Positions 44,923-55,099 of a stretch of 64,000 bases of DNA are shown here, piece by piece. Position numbers and translations under genes: made by a program. Where the stretch lies: positions 124,001 to 188,000 of the forward strand of contig NZ_JHYQ01000001.1 of the NCBI RefSeq assembly GCF_000621325.1, written 5' to 3'. The DNA comes from Thiothrix lacustris DSM 21227. GTDB taxonomy: Bacteria; Pseudomonadota; Gammaproteobacteria; Thiotrichales; Thiotrichaceae. Within the stretch, counting starts at the first letter, position 1. Each line of letters begins with the position of its first letter. A model generated the notes under the pieces. It did no database searches. It saw only the letters and a list, made by a program, of their open reading frames with translations, and was not told where the DNA came from.

Positions 44923-44966
44923 GATTCCTCCCAAAAAGGAAATCCATTAAATTTTATTAAAAATAA

Positions 44967-45512
44967 TTACTTACAATATTCATCTGGGTTCTTTTCGAGA
45001 CTAACTGCCAAACTTTTGCAGCTGTCTGAAAGCTGTTGTAATGCGACTGCCTTCAGTTTTTCGACTTTTCCGGGTTTAGCGGCTTCTTCTTCAAGGGCTT
45101 TCCTCTGGTCATACTCAACTTTTAGGGCAACCGCACTACTCACAATAGCCAGCCCAACCAAAGCTATTACGCTTTTCTTAGACCACTCTGGGTTAAACTT
45201 CGCTACCAATAATGTTATTAGCCTTCCGACGGCAAACGCGATGCAGACAGGGATAACGAACTGATACAGAACCAGTGTATCGCATTGTTCCAACATAAAG
45301 CTTGGCAGGTAACTGCGCAGGGCGAAGTAGATGATCGCCACCCAGAACCCCAGCGTGTCGAGCAATACAGCAAGGATTATTCCCCAGATTGAGAACCCGG
45401 CCGAGATAGCCAAGACCAACCACGTCACCGCAGCGCTTAAGATCATGCTGATAACAGCAACGGGCTTATTGCCAGTATGCCAATAATACCAGTAGCTTTT
45501 TGGAATCCTCAT
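44967..45512 (-). CDS. Hypothetical polytopic membrane protein
   Basis: About 181 residues from MRIPKSYWYYWHTGNK (45512, GAGGGCTGG upstream). Four hydrophobic segments (AVISMILSAAVTWLVLAISA, WGIILAVLLDTLGFWVAIIY, LYQFVIPVCIAFAVGRLITL, VIALVGLAIVSSAVAL), then a charged cytoplasmic or periplasmic tail ending in DEYCK. 44 bases upstream of the 386-residue gene on the same strand; the two look like one inserted module. Not recognised. Confidence 0.65.
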   Translation of the reverse strand: MRIPKSYWYYWHTGNKPVAVISMILSAAVTWLVLAISAGFSIWGIILAVLLDTLGFWVAIIYFALRSYLPSFMLEQCDTLVLYQFVIPVCIAFAVGRLITLLVAKFNPEWSKKSVIALVGLAIVSSAVALKVEYDQRKALEEEAAKPGKVEKLKAVALQQLSDSCKSLAVSLEKNPDEYCK

Positions 45513-45648
45513 AACCCAGCCCTCAAATAAGCAAAACCGATCAATCAAAAAACTATTTGTTTAATTTGATCCTGAATACGCTAAAACTAAATCAATTGAT
45601 TATTTTTTGATGTGACTGGCATCACCCCTTAAACATATTCATGAAAAA

Positions 45649-46422
45649 TCAGTAGATTTTGACATCAGACGCATCCAGAAAGGCTGCAATATGCTCCATA
45701 AAACTCTCCGGGTGGGTCACAAAGGGCACATGCGCGGCGCTATTGAGCATTGCCACATGCTGATACCCCATGTCCGGCAGCACCTCCGCCAATGACGCCG
45801 GAATCAGCTTATCGAGCTTGCCCAACATCCACAGCGTCGGCTGCTTGATGGGTGTTTGGGAAAAGTCGGCGGTTTGCAGGATAGCCAAGCCATCTTCCAG
45901 CGCCGCCACACTCGCCGGGTGCTGCATGATGGTGTCACGCAAGGCATTGACCACGCGGGTATCGGTTTTGGTACTGAGGAATTGCAGGGCAAAAAAGCGT
46001 TTCACCGTGCCAAGGTAATCGGTTTGCAAACTTCTGCCAAACAGAGCGAGCAAGTCGGGGGAAACCCCGTGCGACCAGTCGCCTTCCGCAACGAATTTGG
46101 GCGTGCTGGCAATCAGGATCAGGGCAGTTACCCGCTCCGGTAGTGCGTGCGCCAGCGCTTGCGCAATCAGGCCACCGAGTGACCAACCCATGATGATGGC
46201 ATCGTCGGGAATGTGTGGGGCAAGTTGTTTTACCGCTTCCGCCACGGTTCCCAGCGGCAAGTGGCTGTTCGCGCCATGCCCCGGCAAGTCGATGCAGATC
46301 ACTTGGGCGTATTGTGCCAGTTCGGGCAACAACGGTTGCCAGACGTGGCTATTCATTCCCCAGCCGTGGAGGAGGACAAGGGGTCTGCCTTGTCCAGTAA
46401 TGTTGGTATACAATGCGGTCAC
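45649..46422 (-). CDS. bioH: Pimeloyl-ACP methyl ester carboxylesterase BioH
   Basis: Alpha/beta hydrolase that removes the methyl group added by BioC once the pimeloyl chain is complete. 257 residues. Oxyanion region LVLLHGWGMNSHVWQPL, nucleophile Ser near residue 81 (GWSLGGLIAQ), Asp in MLGKLDKLIP and His in AAHVPFVTHPE. The start is GTG at 46422 with GAGAG upstream. Only 30 bases separate it from the divergent plsY. Confidence 0.88.
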   Translation of the reverse strand: MTALYTNITGQGRPLVLLHGWGMNSHVWQPLLPELAQYAQVICIDLPGHGANSHLPLGTVAEAVKQLAPHIPDDAIIMGWSLGGLIAQALAHALPERVTALILIASTPKFVAEGDWSHGVSPDLLALFGRSLQTDYLGTVKRFFALQFLSTKTDTRVVNALRDTIMQHPASVAALEDGLAILQTADFSQTPIKQPTLWMLGKLDKLIPASLAEVLPDMGYQHVAMLNSAAHVPFVTHPESFMEHIAAFLDASDVKIY

Positions 46423-46452
46423 GTTTAACTCTCAATAATAAATGGATATGCC

Positions 46453-47076
46453 ATGCCTTACCTGCTGATCATACTCGCCTATCTGCTCGGTTCAATTTCC
46501 GCCGCCATCATCACCTGCAAATTGATGGGGCTGCCCGACCCGCGCACGGTGGGTTCCAACAACCCCGGCGCGACCAATGTACTGCGCCACGGTGGCAAAA
46601 AAGCAGCCGCGATTACCCTGTTGGGTGACGGTCTGAAAGGCTTGATTCCCGTACTGGTAGGCCACGCTTTCGGGCTGGAAGCCAACTGGCTAATCCTCAT
46701 CGGTATCGCCGCGTTTCTGGGGCATTTGTACCCGGTATTCTACGGTTTCAAAGGCGGCAAAGGCGTAGCAACCGCTATTGGCGTATTCCTCGGCGTGAAT
46801 CTTTGGGGTGGGCTGGCATTCGTAGCAACATGGCTGGTGATGGCGAAAGGCTTCAAGATTTCCTCGCTGGCGGCACTGATTGCGACGGCACTTTCCCCGG
46901 TGTATTTCTGGGTACTCAGCGATGGTAACGGCTGGCTGACGCTAGGCGTGCTATTTATGGCACTCATGATTTTCTGGCGGCATGAATCCAATATCCGCAA
47001 CCTGCTATCAGGCAAAGAAGACAAGATTCAATCCAAAGAAGGCGCGGATGGCGAAGCAATAACGGACGAAGAATAA
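46453..47076 (+). CDS. plsY: Glycerol-3-phosphate acyltransferase PlsY
   Basis: Inner-membrane enzyme that transfers acyl groups from acyl-phosphate to glycerol-3-phosphate in phospholipid synthesis. 207 residues with the conserved loops GSNNPGATNV (about 34-43), GHLYPVFYGFKGGKGVAT (about 95-112) and FWRHESNIRNL. Five membrane helices. The last 49 bases overlap the end of the convergent recD gene. Confidence 0.93.
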   Translation: MPYLLIILAYLLGSISAAIITCKLMGLPDPRTVGSNNPGATNVLRHGGKKAAAITLLGDGLKGLIPVLVGHAFGLEANWLILIGIAAFLGHLYPVFYGFKGGKGVATAIGVFLGVNLWGGLAFVATWLVMAKGFKISSLAALIATALSPVYFWVLSDGNGWLTLGVLFMALMIFWRHESNIRNLLSGKEDKIQSKEGADGEAITDEE

Positions 47077-48617
47077 GCAGCCAGCCGTTCCTGCAACTGC
47101 GACGCAGGCGGCGCCACCTGCCGCAAGGCTTTGCCCAGCATCGCTCGACTGGCGAGGATGTGAATCCCGGTCTTCGCCCGCGTCACGGCGGTATACAGCA
47201 ATTCCCGCCCCAGCAACGGCAAGTCTTCCGCTTCCGGCAAGATCAGCAATACCCGCGTAAATTCCGACCCTTGGCTCTTGTGGATGGTCATCGCCCACGC
47301 GGTTTCGTGCGCAGGCAAACGGATCGGTGCAACCGCTCGGTATTCTCCCGCCTCCCCGGTTGGAAACCACACCCGCAATTCACCTTTTTCGTTCGGCAAG
47401 GCAATGCCGATGTCGCCGTTGAACAGGTTCTGGCGGTAATCATTCTGCGTCACCATCACCGGCCTACCCACGTACCACGGGCGTTGCGCCCCTTCGTGCG
47501 CAGGCAGCAGGCGTTGCATGACACCATCCACCCACACATTCAGCGCTTCCACGCCCAGACGCCCTTGCCGCAACGGTGTCAGGATGCGCAAGGCATTGAA
47601 GGCGCGGAAAATAGCGTCCTGCTCCCCTACCCTGACCGCCGCCACGTAATCTTGCCAACCTTCACGCAGCCAATTAGCATTCAGCCCCGCCTGCGATTCA
47701 TCCAGCGTCACCGTGGCGAAATCGGGGGAAGCCAGCACATCCAGCAAACGTTCCTCATCAGCCTCACGGATAGCTTGTGCCAGTTGCCCGACACCATCCG
47801 CATCACTGAAACGGTAACTGGTTTGCAACAATAGCATCTGTTTAGCCAACGCATCACCACTGCATAAATCGCGGAAAATCGAGCCAGTTTCCACCGAGGC
47901 CAACTGATCCTTGTCACCCAACAAAATCAGCTTGGCTTGCGGCGGCACGGCCTCAAACAAATGCGTCATCAGGGAAATGTCGATCATCGAGGCTTCGTCG
48001 ACAATCACCACATCAGCAGGCAACGGATTGTTGGCATGATGGCGAAAGCCTACCCGATTGGGGATAAAACCCAGCAAGCGGTGCAAGGTGCTGGATTGCT
48101 CAGGCATGGGGCAAGTAATGTTTTCACGTTGGCGGGTATCGCGGATGGATTCCTGCATACGCATCGCCGCTTTCCCGGTCGGTGCTGCTAGCAGAATGCG
48201 GGCAGGTTCCATCCCATCCGCAATCAAATCAGCCAAAATACGGGTAACTTTGGTGGTTTTACCCGTGCCGGGCCCACCGGAAATAATCAGCAGCTTGTCA
48301 TCAGGCAAGCGTGAGCGGATGCATTTTGCCAGCCGGTCTTCATAGTGCCAATAGCGATACAGCCACGCATGGGTATCGCTTAAAATCAGTGGCTTATAAT
48401 CACCTTCACGCCCCACCACCGGCGAATCAAACAGTTCCGCCAGCGGAGTTTCTGCCAAAGGCACTGCAATCACGCCCTCACGGGTACGCGCACTGACCTC
48501 ACGGATCAGGGCAACCAACCCCCGCTGACTCACCCCGCCATCCAGCCGTTTCAGCAAGTTAGCAAGCTGGTCATCGAGTGGGTGGACAGGATGAACGGGG
48601 TGAATTGCAGACGGCAT
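47028..48617 (-). CDS. recD: Exodeoxyribonuclease V subunit RecD
   Basis: SF1B 5'-3' helicase subunit of RecBCD, which processes double-strand breaks. 529 residues. Walker A GGPGTGKTTKVTRIL near residue 114, motif II VDEASMIDISLM, motif III LGDKDQLASVE, and C-terminal motifs TIHKSQGSEF and YTAVTRAK. Somewhat short but complete. Overlaps the galU stop by 1 base; recB and recC are not in the window. Confidence 0.92.
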   Translation of the reverse strand: MPSAIHPVHPVHPLDDQLANLLKRLDGGVSQRGLVALIREVSARTREGVIAVPLAETPLAELFDSPVVGREGDYKPLILSDTHAWLYRYWHYEDRLAKCIRSRLPDDKLLIISGGPGTGKTTKVTRILADLIADGMEPARILLAAPTGKAAMRMQESIRDTRQRENITCPMPEQSSTLHRLLGFIPNRVGFRHHANNPLPADVVIVDEASMIDISLMTHLFEAVPPQAKLILLGDKDQLASVETGSIFRDLCSGDALAKQMLLLQTSYRFSDADGVGQLAQAIREADEERLLDVLASPDFATVTLDESQAGLNANWLREGWQDYVAAVRVGEQDAIFRAFNALRILTPLRQGRLGVEALNVWVDGVMQRLLPAHEGAQRPWYVGRPVMVTQNDYRQNLFNGDIGIALPNEKGELRVWFPTGEAGEYRAVAPIRLPAHETAWAMTIHKSQGSEFTRVLLILPEAEDLPLLGRELLYTAVTRAKTGIHILASRAMLGKALRQVAPPASQLQERLAAYSSSVIASPSAPSLD

Positions 48618-49522
48618 TACAGCGTTTTCACATACTCTTTCAGGAACGCATTGAAACGCTTGCCAATTTCACCGTGGCGCGAAGCGTATTCGATATTGGC
48701 CATCATGTAGCCCATCTTGGAACCGCAGTCATGGCTTTTGCCCGTCACATGGAATGCATTTACCTGATATTCGCGCATCAGCAAACCAATGGTGTCAGTG
48801 AGCTGGATTTCATCGCCTGCACCCAATGGCGTGCGCTGCAACCAACCCCACGTGTGCGGAGCCAACACATAACGCCCAACCACGGCAAGGTTAGAAGGTG
48901 CCTCATTGACCGGTGGTTTTTCGACAATTGCGGTCATCGGTACTGACTGACCTGCTTCCAGCGCATGACCGTTGATGTCGACCACACCGTAAGACGAGAC
49001 TTTATTCATCGGCACTGGCTCGACCATGATCTGGCTATAGCCGGTTTCATCGTACAACTCCAGCATCGCGGCGAGGTTATCTTTAGCTGGATTGCTCGCG
49101 GCATCATCAATGATCACATCCGGCAAGACCACCGCAAACGGCTCGTTACCCACAATCGGATGCGCACACATAATGGCGTGCCCCAAACCTTTCGCCTGCC
49201 CCTGACGAACATGCATGATGGTGACATCACGCGGGCAAATGGAACGCACTTCATCCAGCAACTGACGCTTGACGCGCTTTTCCAGCATGGTTTCCAGCTC
49301 GAAACTGGTGTCGAAATGGTTTTCGATGGAGTTTTTACTGGAATGGGTCACCAGTACAATTTCCTTGATACCCGCTGCGACACACTCGTTGACCACGTAC
49401 TGGATCAAAGGTTTGTCAACAATTGGTAGCATTTCCTTCGGGATGGCTTTGGTGGCGGGCAACATACGTGTACCCAATCCCGCAACGGGAATCACTGCCT
49501 TGCGGACTTTATGGTTATTCAT
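48617..49522 (-). CDS. galU: UTP-glucose-1-phosphate uridylyltransferase GalU
   Basis: Makes UDP-glucose for polysaccharide and glycolipid synthesis. About 301 residues from [17 protein letters not shown] (49522, AGAGGA upstream; the longer frame to 49546 lacks a site). Nucleotide-binding loop [19 protein letters not shown], then VLPDVIIDD and [11 protein letters not shown]. Divergent from the prp regulator; the 220-base gap holds the two GntR-type operators, which lie nearer the prp side. Confidence 0.94.
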   Translation of the reverse strand: MNNHKVRKAVIPVAGLGTRMLPATKAIPKEMLPIVDKPLIQYVVNECVAAGIKEIVLVTHSSKNSIENHFDTSFELETMLEKRVKRQLLDEVRSICPRDVTIMHVRQGQAKGLGHAIMCAHPIVGNEPFAVVLPDVIIDDAASNPAKDNLAAMLELYDETGYSQIMVEPVPMNKVSSYGVVDINGHALEAGQSVPMTAIVEKPPVNEAPSNLAVVGRYVLAPHTWGWLQRTPLGAGDEIQLTDTIGLLMREYQVNAFHVTGKSHDCGSKMGYMMANIEYASRHGEIGKRFNAFLKEYVKTL

Positions 49523-49653
49523 GGACAAGGTTTCCTCTACATTCAATCAATAATATCTAATGACTACCGACATTTTATCACTCTTAGGGTAGCACTATGT
49601 CAAAAATTGCCGCCTGACGGTCATTTCATCAGCAGCGCGAAGGCGTCTCGCTG

Positions 49654-49667
49654 TTTTGTCAACAAAA
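49654..49667. promoter_or_regulatory. GntR/FCD-type operator, distal
   Basis: TTTTGTCAACAAAA: arms TTTTGT/ACAAAA around CA. Core TTGTCAACAA is shared exactly with the site 63 bases downstream. Fits the TNGTNNNACNA consensus of FadR-subfamily GntR regulators. Confidence 0.65.
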
Positions 49668-49716
49668 CCAAATAAAACCTTCACTTTTTTCCGCACAATG
49701 TTATTATTTGCAAAAG

Positions 49717-49730
49717 GATTGTCAACAATC
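49717..49730. promoter_or_regulatory. GntR/FCD-type operator, proximal
   Basis: GATTGTCAACAATC, 16 bases before the regulator ATG (49746). Centre-to-centre distance to the distal site is 63 bases, about six helical turns, so both lie on one DNA face. Suggests autoregulation of the prp operon. Confidence 0.7.
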
Positions 49731-49745
49731 ATCGAGAATAACACC

Positions 49746-50465
49746 ATGTTAGCATTACACACACCAGAAGGAACATTAGCTGATGTCGCTTCAACCCGAT
49801 TAACACAAGCCATTATTACGGGTGAGTTAATTCAGGGACAGAAACTGAATGAATCCGATCTGGCGGAACGTTACGGTATTGGGCGCGGCCCCTTGCGTGA
49901 AGCACTGCGCCAGCTTGAAGGGATGCGCCTCGTTAAACGTATACCACATGCAGGCGCTCGTGTCGTTACCCTTGACCGCGAGATGATGGCAGATTTATAC
50001 GCCGTGCGCGAAGCCTTGGAAGGCATGGCCTGTCGCACCGCTGCCACCCGCATGACTGACGCGGAAATTGGCACATTACGGCTATTACTTGAAAAACACG
50101 CGGAACAAATTGAAGCGACTGATGGGCAAATCTACGTCCAAAGTGAAGGTGACTTCGATTTCCATTACCAGATCGCACTGGGGAGCCGTAACCAGATGTT
50201 GATCGACTTATTGGCGGGTGAATTGTATCAATTGTTGCGCATGTGCCGTTACCGCACTAGCCGACTCTCGAAACGTATTCTTCCTGCCTTACAACAGCAC
50301 CGCCACATCGTCGACGCACTTGTCGCCCGCGATGGGGAATTGGCGGAAATCCTCATGCGCCGCCATATCAGTGGTGCATGGAAAAGTATCAGTGAAATGA
50401 TGGATGAGGAACATGACAGCAATACAATCACTTACACCCGGTCAAAAACTGCGTCAGGCAGTTAA
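49746..50465 (+). CDS. GntR-family (FCD) regulator of the prp operon
   Basis: 239 residues: winged helix (about 10-75; [20 protein letters not shown] followed by RQLEGMRLV) and an FCD ligand-binding domain with metal-binding-type residues ([24 protein letters not shown]). The ATG at 49746 is preferred over the open frame from 49656, which would run through both operators. Its end overlaps prpB by about 50 bases, so it is the first gene of the operon. Probably senses a propionate intermediate such as 2-methylcitrate (inference from context). Confidence 0.85.
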   Translation: MLALHTPEGTLADVASTRLTQAIITGELIQGQKLNESDLAERYGIGRGPLREALRQLEGMRLVKRIPHAGARVVTLDREMMADLYAVREALEGMACRTAATRMTDAEIGTLRLLLEKHAEQIEATDGQIYVQSEGDFDFHYQIALGSRNQMLIDLLAGELYQLLRMCRYRTSRLSKRILPALQQHRHIVDALVARDGELAEILMRRHISGAWKSISEMMDEEHDSNTITYTRSKTASGS

Positions 50466-51309
50466 AGACAACACACCCCTGCAAGTTGTCGGGGCCGTCA
50501 CTGCCAACAGTGCCATCATTGCCGAAAAGGTAGGCCACAAAGCCCTATACCTGTCCGGCGGCGGTGTTGCTGCGTCATCGCTGGGTATTCCCGACCTGGG
50601 CATTACCACCCTGCATGACGTGCTGGAAGATGCCAAGCGCATTACTGCCGTGACTTCTGCACCCTTACTGGTTGACATTGATACGGGCTGGGGCGGCACC
50701 TTCAACATTGCCCGCGCTACCCGCGAAATGATCCAGTCTGGCGTGGCTGGTTTCCACATCGAAGATCAGGTCATGCAAAAGCGTTGCGGTCATCGCCCCA
50801 ACAAAGCCATCGTTTCCCTGCAAGAAATGGTCGACCGCGTAAAATCCGCCGTGGATGCACGTACTGACGACAGCTTCGTCATCATGGCACGTACCGACGC
50901 GCTGGCTGTAGAAGGGATGCAATCCGCCATCGACCGCGCTATGGCGTGTGTGGAAGCCGGTGCTGACATGATCTTCCCCGAAGCCATGAATAAGCTGGAA
51001 CAGTACGCTGAATTCACCAAAGTGATCAAAGTGCCAGTACTGGCCAACATCACTGAATTTGGTGCAACCCCGCTGTACACCACCACTGAACTGGCTGCGG
51101 TTGGCGTACAACTGGTGCTGTACCCACTGAGCGCCTTCCGCGCCATGTGCAAAGCGGCTGAAAATGTTTACACCCATTTGCTGACCGAAGGCACGCAACA
51201 GAACGTGATCGACACCATGCAGACCCGCATGGAACTGTACGACACCATCGGCTATCACGCCTTTGAACAAAAACTTGACCAACTGTTTGCCGAAAAAGGC
51301 GCTGAATAA
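50413..51309 (+). CDS. prpB: 2-Methylisocitrate lyase PrpB
   Basis: Cleaves 2-methylisocitrate to pyruvate and succinate, the last step of the 2-methylcitrate cycle. About 298 residues, TIM-barrel of the isocitrate lyase/PEP mutase family: [23 protein letters not shown] (Mg-binding Asp), catalytic KRCGH and IMARTDA. The start is either ATG 50404 or 50413; both lie inside the regulator gene, so translation is coupled. Confidence 0.93.
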   Translation: MTAIQSLTPGQKLRQAVKDNTPLQVVGAVTANSAIIAEKVGHKALYLSGGGVAASSLGIPDLGITTLHDVLEDAKRITAVTSAPLLVDIDTGWGGTFNIARATREMIQSGVAGFHIEDQVMQKRCGHRPNKAIVSLQEMVDRVKSAVDARTDDSFVIMARTDALAVEGMQSAIDRAMACVEAGADMIFPEAMNKLEQYAEFTKVIKVPVLANITEFGATPLYTTTELAAVGVQLVLYPLSAFRAMCKAAENVYTHLLTEGTQQNVIDTMQTRMELYDTIGYHAFEQKLDQLFAEKGAE

Positions 51310-51328
51310 AATAACCGGAGGAGGACTC

Positions 51329-52477
51329 ATGTCAGAACAACACTTACCCAAGCCAAAAAAATCCGTCGCCCTATCGGGCACGGCTGCTGGTAACACCGCC
51401 ATTTGCACCGTAGGCCGCACCGGCAACGACCTGCACTACCGTGGTTATGATATTCTCGACTTCGCCGAACAGGCCGAGTTTGAAGAAATTGCCCACCTGA
51501 TCGTGCACGGCAAACTGCCCAATGCATCTGAACTCAAAGCCTACAAAACCAAACTCAAATCCCTGCGCGGCCTGCCAATGCCCGTCAAGCAAGCGCTTGA
51601 AGCCCTGCCACCGTCCACTCACCCGATGGATGTGATGCGTACTGGCTGTTCCGTGCTGGGCGCGTGCCTGCCTGAAAAAGAGCATCACCCAGCGGCTGAT
51701 GCCCGTAATATCATTGACCGCATGGTTGCCAGCTTTGGCTCTATGCTGCTGTACTGGTATCACTACGCCATCAACGGCAAAGTCATTGAAGTAGAAACTG
51801 ACGATGAAACCGTCGGCGGACATTTCCTGCACCTGCTGCACGGCGAAACGCCTAGCGAATCGTGGGTACGTGCGATGCACACTTCCCTGATCCTGTACGC
51901 CGAGCATGAATTCAACGCCTCCACCTTCACCGCACGCGTGATTGCTGGCACCAATTCTGACATGCATTCTTGCATTACCGGCGCAATCGGCGCATTGCGT
52001 GGCCCGAAACACGGCGGCGCAAATGAAGAAGCACAACGTATCCAAACCCGCTACAACAGCGCTGATGAAGCCGAAGCTGACATCCGCGAGCGCGTTGCCA
52101 AGAAAGAAATCGTCATCGGTTTCGGCCACCCGGTTTACACCATTGCCGACCCGCGTAACGTCGTCATCAAACGTGTTGCCAAGCAATTGTCGGAAGAAAA
52201 CGGCGACATGAAGATGTACGACATCGCCGACCGTCTGGAAAGCACCATGTGGGAACTGAAGAAAATGTTCCCGAATCTGGACTGGTTCTCGGCGGTTTCC
52301 TACGGGCAAATGGGTGTACCGACCGACATGTTCACCCCGATTTTCGTTATCGCTCGCGCCACTGGCTGGGGTGCACACGTTATCGAACAGCGTGAAGATG
52401 GCAAAATCATCCGACCCAGCGCGAATTATGTGGGGCCGGAAAACCTGAAGTTTGTGCCGTTGGCTGACCGTGGTTAA
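51329..52477 (+). CDS. prpC: 2-Methylcitrate synthase PrpC
   Basis: Condenses propionyl-CoA with oxaloacetate. About 382 residues from [17 protein letters not shown] (ATG 51329 with CCGGAGGAGG upstream; the frame opens earlier inside prpB). Citrate-synthase fold with [29 protein letters not shown] and [14 protein letters not shown], holding the catalytic histidines. It lies 19 bases after prpB. Confidence 0.93.
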   Translation: MSEQHLPKPKKSVALSGTAAGNTAICTVGRTGNDLHYRGYDILDFAEQAEFEEIAHLIVHGKLPNASELKAYKTKLKSLRGLPMPVKQALEALPPSTHPMDVMRTGCSVLGACLPEKEHHPAADARNIIDRMVASFGSMLLYWYHYAINGKVIEVETDDETVGGHFLHLLHGETPSESWVRAMHTSLILYAEHEFNASTFTARVIAGTNSDMHSCITGAIGALRGPKHGGANEEAQRIQTRYNSADEAEADIRERVAKKEIVIGFGHPVYTIADPRNVVIKRVAKQLSEENGDMKMYDIADRLESTMWELKKMFPNLDWFSAVSYGQMGVPTDMFTPIFVIARATGWGAHVIEQREDGKIIRPSANYVGPENLKFVPLADRG

Positions 52478-52495
52478 TTAAGGATTAAAGCAACA

Positions 52496-55099
52496 ATGAA
52501 TACCGAATACCGTAAAAACCTGCCCGGCACCAAACTGGACTACTTCGACACCCGCGCGGCGATCGAAGCCATCCAACCCGGCAGCTACGCCACCCTGCCC
52601 TACACCTCGCGTGTATTGGCAGAACAACTGGTACGCCGTTGCGAACCCGAGATGCTGACCGACTCATTGAAGCAGCTCATCGAAGGCAAGCAGGATCTGG
52701 ACTTCCCATGGTATCCCGCCCGCGTGGTCTGCCATGACATCCTCGGCCAAACCGCACTGGTTGACCTTGCTGGCCTGCGTGACGCGATTGCTGACCAAGG
52801 CGGCAACCCAGCGAAAGTTAACCCGGTCGTGCCTACCCAGTTGATTGTTGACCACTCACTGGCCGTTGAATGCGGTGGCTTCGACCCGGATGCCTTCGCG
52901 AAAAACCGCGCCATTGAAGACCGTCGTAACGAAGACCGTTTCCACTTCATCGAGTGGACAAAAACCGCGTTCAAAAACGTCGACGTGATCCCAGCAGGCA
53001 ACGGCATCATGCACCAGATCAATCTGGAGAAAATGTCGCCGGTGATTCAAGCACGTGACGGCGTAGCCTTCCCTGACACCTGCGTCGGCACAGACTCACA
53101 CACCCCACACGTTGACGCACTCGGCGTTATCGCGATTGGCGTCGGTGGTCTGGAAGCCGAAACCGTCATGCTGGGCTTGCCTTCCATGATGCGTCTGCCG
53201 GACATTATCGGCGTGAAACTGGTCGGCAAACGCCAACCCGGCATCACTGCCACCGACATCGTACTGGCGATCACCGAATTCCTGCGTAAAGAGCGTGTAG
53301 TCTCTGCATGGCTGGAATTCTTCGGCGAAGGTGCGAAAAACCTCACCATCGGCGACCGTGCGACCATTTCCAATATGACCCCGGAATTCGGCGCATCTGC
53401 TGGCATGTTCTACATCGACGAACAAACCATCGACTACCTGAAGCTGACCGGGCGTGAACCGGAGCAAGTCGCACTGGTTGAAAACTACGCCAAAGCCACT
53501 GGCTTGTGGGCGGATTCACTGGTAGACGCAACATACCCGCGTGTACTGGAATTCGACCTGTCCAGCGTGGTGCGTAACATGGCTGGCCCTTCCAACCCAC
53601 ACCGCCGTTTACCGACGGCTGACTTGGCTGAGCGCGGTATTGCGGTGAATTTGGCAGCGGCGCAAGCCGAAGAAGCGGAAGGCAAAATGCCAGACGGCGC
53701 GGTCATCATCGCGGCGATCACCTCTTGCACCAACACCTCCAATCCACGCAACGTGGTGGCCGCTGCCTTGCTGGCACGCAACGCCAACAAACTGGGCTTG
53801 GTACGCAAACCGTGGGTGAAAACCTCGTTCGCTCCGGGTTCCAAAGTCGCCGAGCTGTATCTGCAAGAAGCCGGTTTGCTGACGGAACTGGAACAACTCG
53901 GTTTCGGCATCGTCGGTTTCGCTTGCACCACCTGTAACGGCATGTCTGGCGCACTCGACCCGGTTATCCAGCAAGAAATCATCGACCGCGACTTGTACGC
54001 GACCGCTGTCCTGTCCGGCAACCGTAACTTCGACGGGCGTATTCACCCGTATGCCAAGCAAGCGTTCCTTGCGTCCCCGCCGCTGGTAGTCGCTTACGCG
54101 ATTGCAGGCACGATCCGTTTCGACATCGAAAAAGACGTGCTGGGTACGGACAAAGATGGCAACCCCATCACGCTGAAAGACATCTGGCCTACTGACGAAG
54201 AAATCGACGCCATCGTTGCCACCAGCGTTAAGCCTGAGCAGTTCAAGCAAATCTACATCCCGATGTTTGACCTCGGCACTGTCGAAGAAGCGAAAAGCCC
54301 GTTGTATGACTGGCGTCCCATGTCCACCTACATCCGCCGCCCCCCTTACTGGGAAGGTGCATTGGCAGGTGAACGCACCTTGAAAGGGATGCTGCCGTTA
54401 GCGGTATTGCCAGACAATATCACCACTGACCACTTATCGCCTTCCAACGCGATCATGATGAACAGTGCGGCGGGCGAATACCTGCACAAAATGGGCTTGC
54501 CGGAAGAAGACTTCAACTCTTACGCGACTCACCGTGGTGACCATTTGACCGCGCAACGTGCGACTTTCGCCAACCCTAAGCTGATCAATGAAATGGCAGT
54601 GGTGGATGGTAAAGTCAAGCAAGGTTCCCTCGCTCGTGTCGAGCCAGAAGGCCAAGTCATGCGCATGTGGGAAGCCATCGAAACCTACATGGAACGCAAG
54701 CAACCGCTGATCATCGTCGCCGGGGCGGATTACGGGCAAGGTTCCAGCCGTGACTGGGCAGCCAAAGGCGTGCGTCTGGCTGGCGTGGAAGCGATTGTGG
54801 CAGAAGGCTTCGAGCGCATTCACCGTACCAACTTGGTCGGCATGGGCGTGCTGCCGCTGGAATTCAAAGCGGGCGAAACGCGCAAGACTTATGCTATCGA
54901 CGGCACCGAAAGCTACGACGTGGAAGGTGACATTGCCCCACGCACCGACCTGACGGTCATCATGCACCGCAGAAACGGCGAAACCGTGCGCATTCCTGTG
55001 ACCTGCCGTCTGGATACCGCTGCGGAAGTGCGTGTCTATAACGCCGGTGGTGTGTTGCAACGTTTCGCGCAAGACTTCCTCGAAGGAGACGCAGCGTAA
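52496..55099 (+). CDS. acnD: Fe/S-dependent 2-methylcitrate dehydratase AcnD
   Basis: Aconitase-like enzyme of the prpF-type pathway: dehydrates 2-methylcitrate to 2-methyl-trans-aconitate. 867 residues. Cluster cysteines in TSCTNTSNPRN (near 407) and FACTTCNG (near 476), DSHTPHVDALG near 202, and C-terminal swivel domain with GADYGQGSSRDWAAKG. Stop overlaps the prpF start (TAATG). Its presence instead of prpD is the hallmark of this operon variant. Confidence 0.93.
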   Translation: MNTEYRKNLPGTKLDYFDTRAAIEAIQPGSYATLPYTSRVLAEQLVRRCEPEMLTDSLKQLIEGKQDLDFPWYPARVVCHDILGQTALVDLAGLRDAIADQGGNPAKVNPVVPTQLIVDHSLAVECGGFDPDAFAKNRAIEDRRNEDRFHFIEWTKTAFKNVDVIPAGNGIMHQINLEKMSPVIQARDGVAFPDTCVGTDSHTPHVDALGVIAIGVGGLEAETVMLGLPSMMRLPDIIGVKLVGKRQPGITATDIVLAITEFLRKERVVSAWLEFFGEGAKNLTIGDRATISNMTPEFGASAGMFYIDEQTIDYLKLTGREPEQVALVENYAKATGLWADSLVDATYPRVLEFDLSSVVRNMAGPSNPHRRLPTADLAERGIAVNLAAAQAEEAEGKMPDGAVIIAAITSCTNTSNPRNVVAAALLARNANKLGLVRKPWVKTSFAPGSKVAELYLQEAGLLTELEQLGFGIVGFACTTCNGMSGALDPVIQQEIIDRDLYATAVLSGNRNFDGRIHPYAKQAFLASPPLVVAYAIAGTIRFDIEKDVLGTDKDGNPITLKDIWPTDEEIDAIVATSVKPEQFKQIYIPMFDLGTVEEAKSPLYDWRPMSTYIRRPPYWEGALAGERTLKGMLPLAVLPDNITTDHLSPSNAIMMNSAAGEYLHKMGLPEEDFNSYATHRGDHLTAQRATFANPKLINEMAVVDGKVKQGSLARVEPEGQVMRMWEAIETYMERKQPLIIVAGADYGQGSSRDWAAKGVRLAGVEAIVAEGFERIHRTNLVGMGVLPLEFKAGETRKTYAIDGTESYDVEGDIAPRTDLTVIMHRRNGETVRIPVTCRLDTAAEVRVYNAGGVLQRFAQDFLEGDAA

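Noticed and set aside
49656-49745. Longer N terminus for the GntR regulator
   Set aside because: The extra 30 codons would overlap both operator palindromes and do not resemble the family start.
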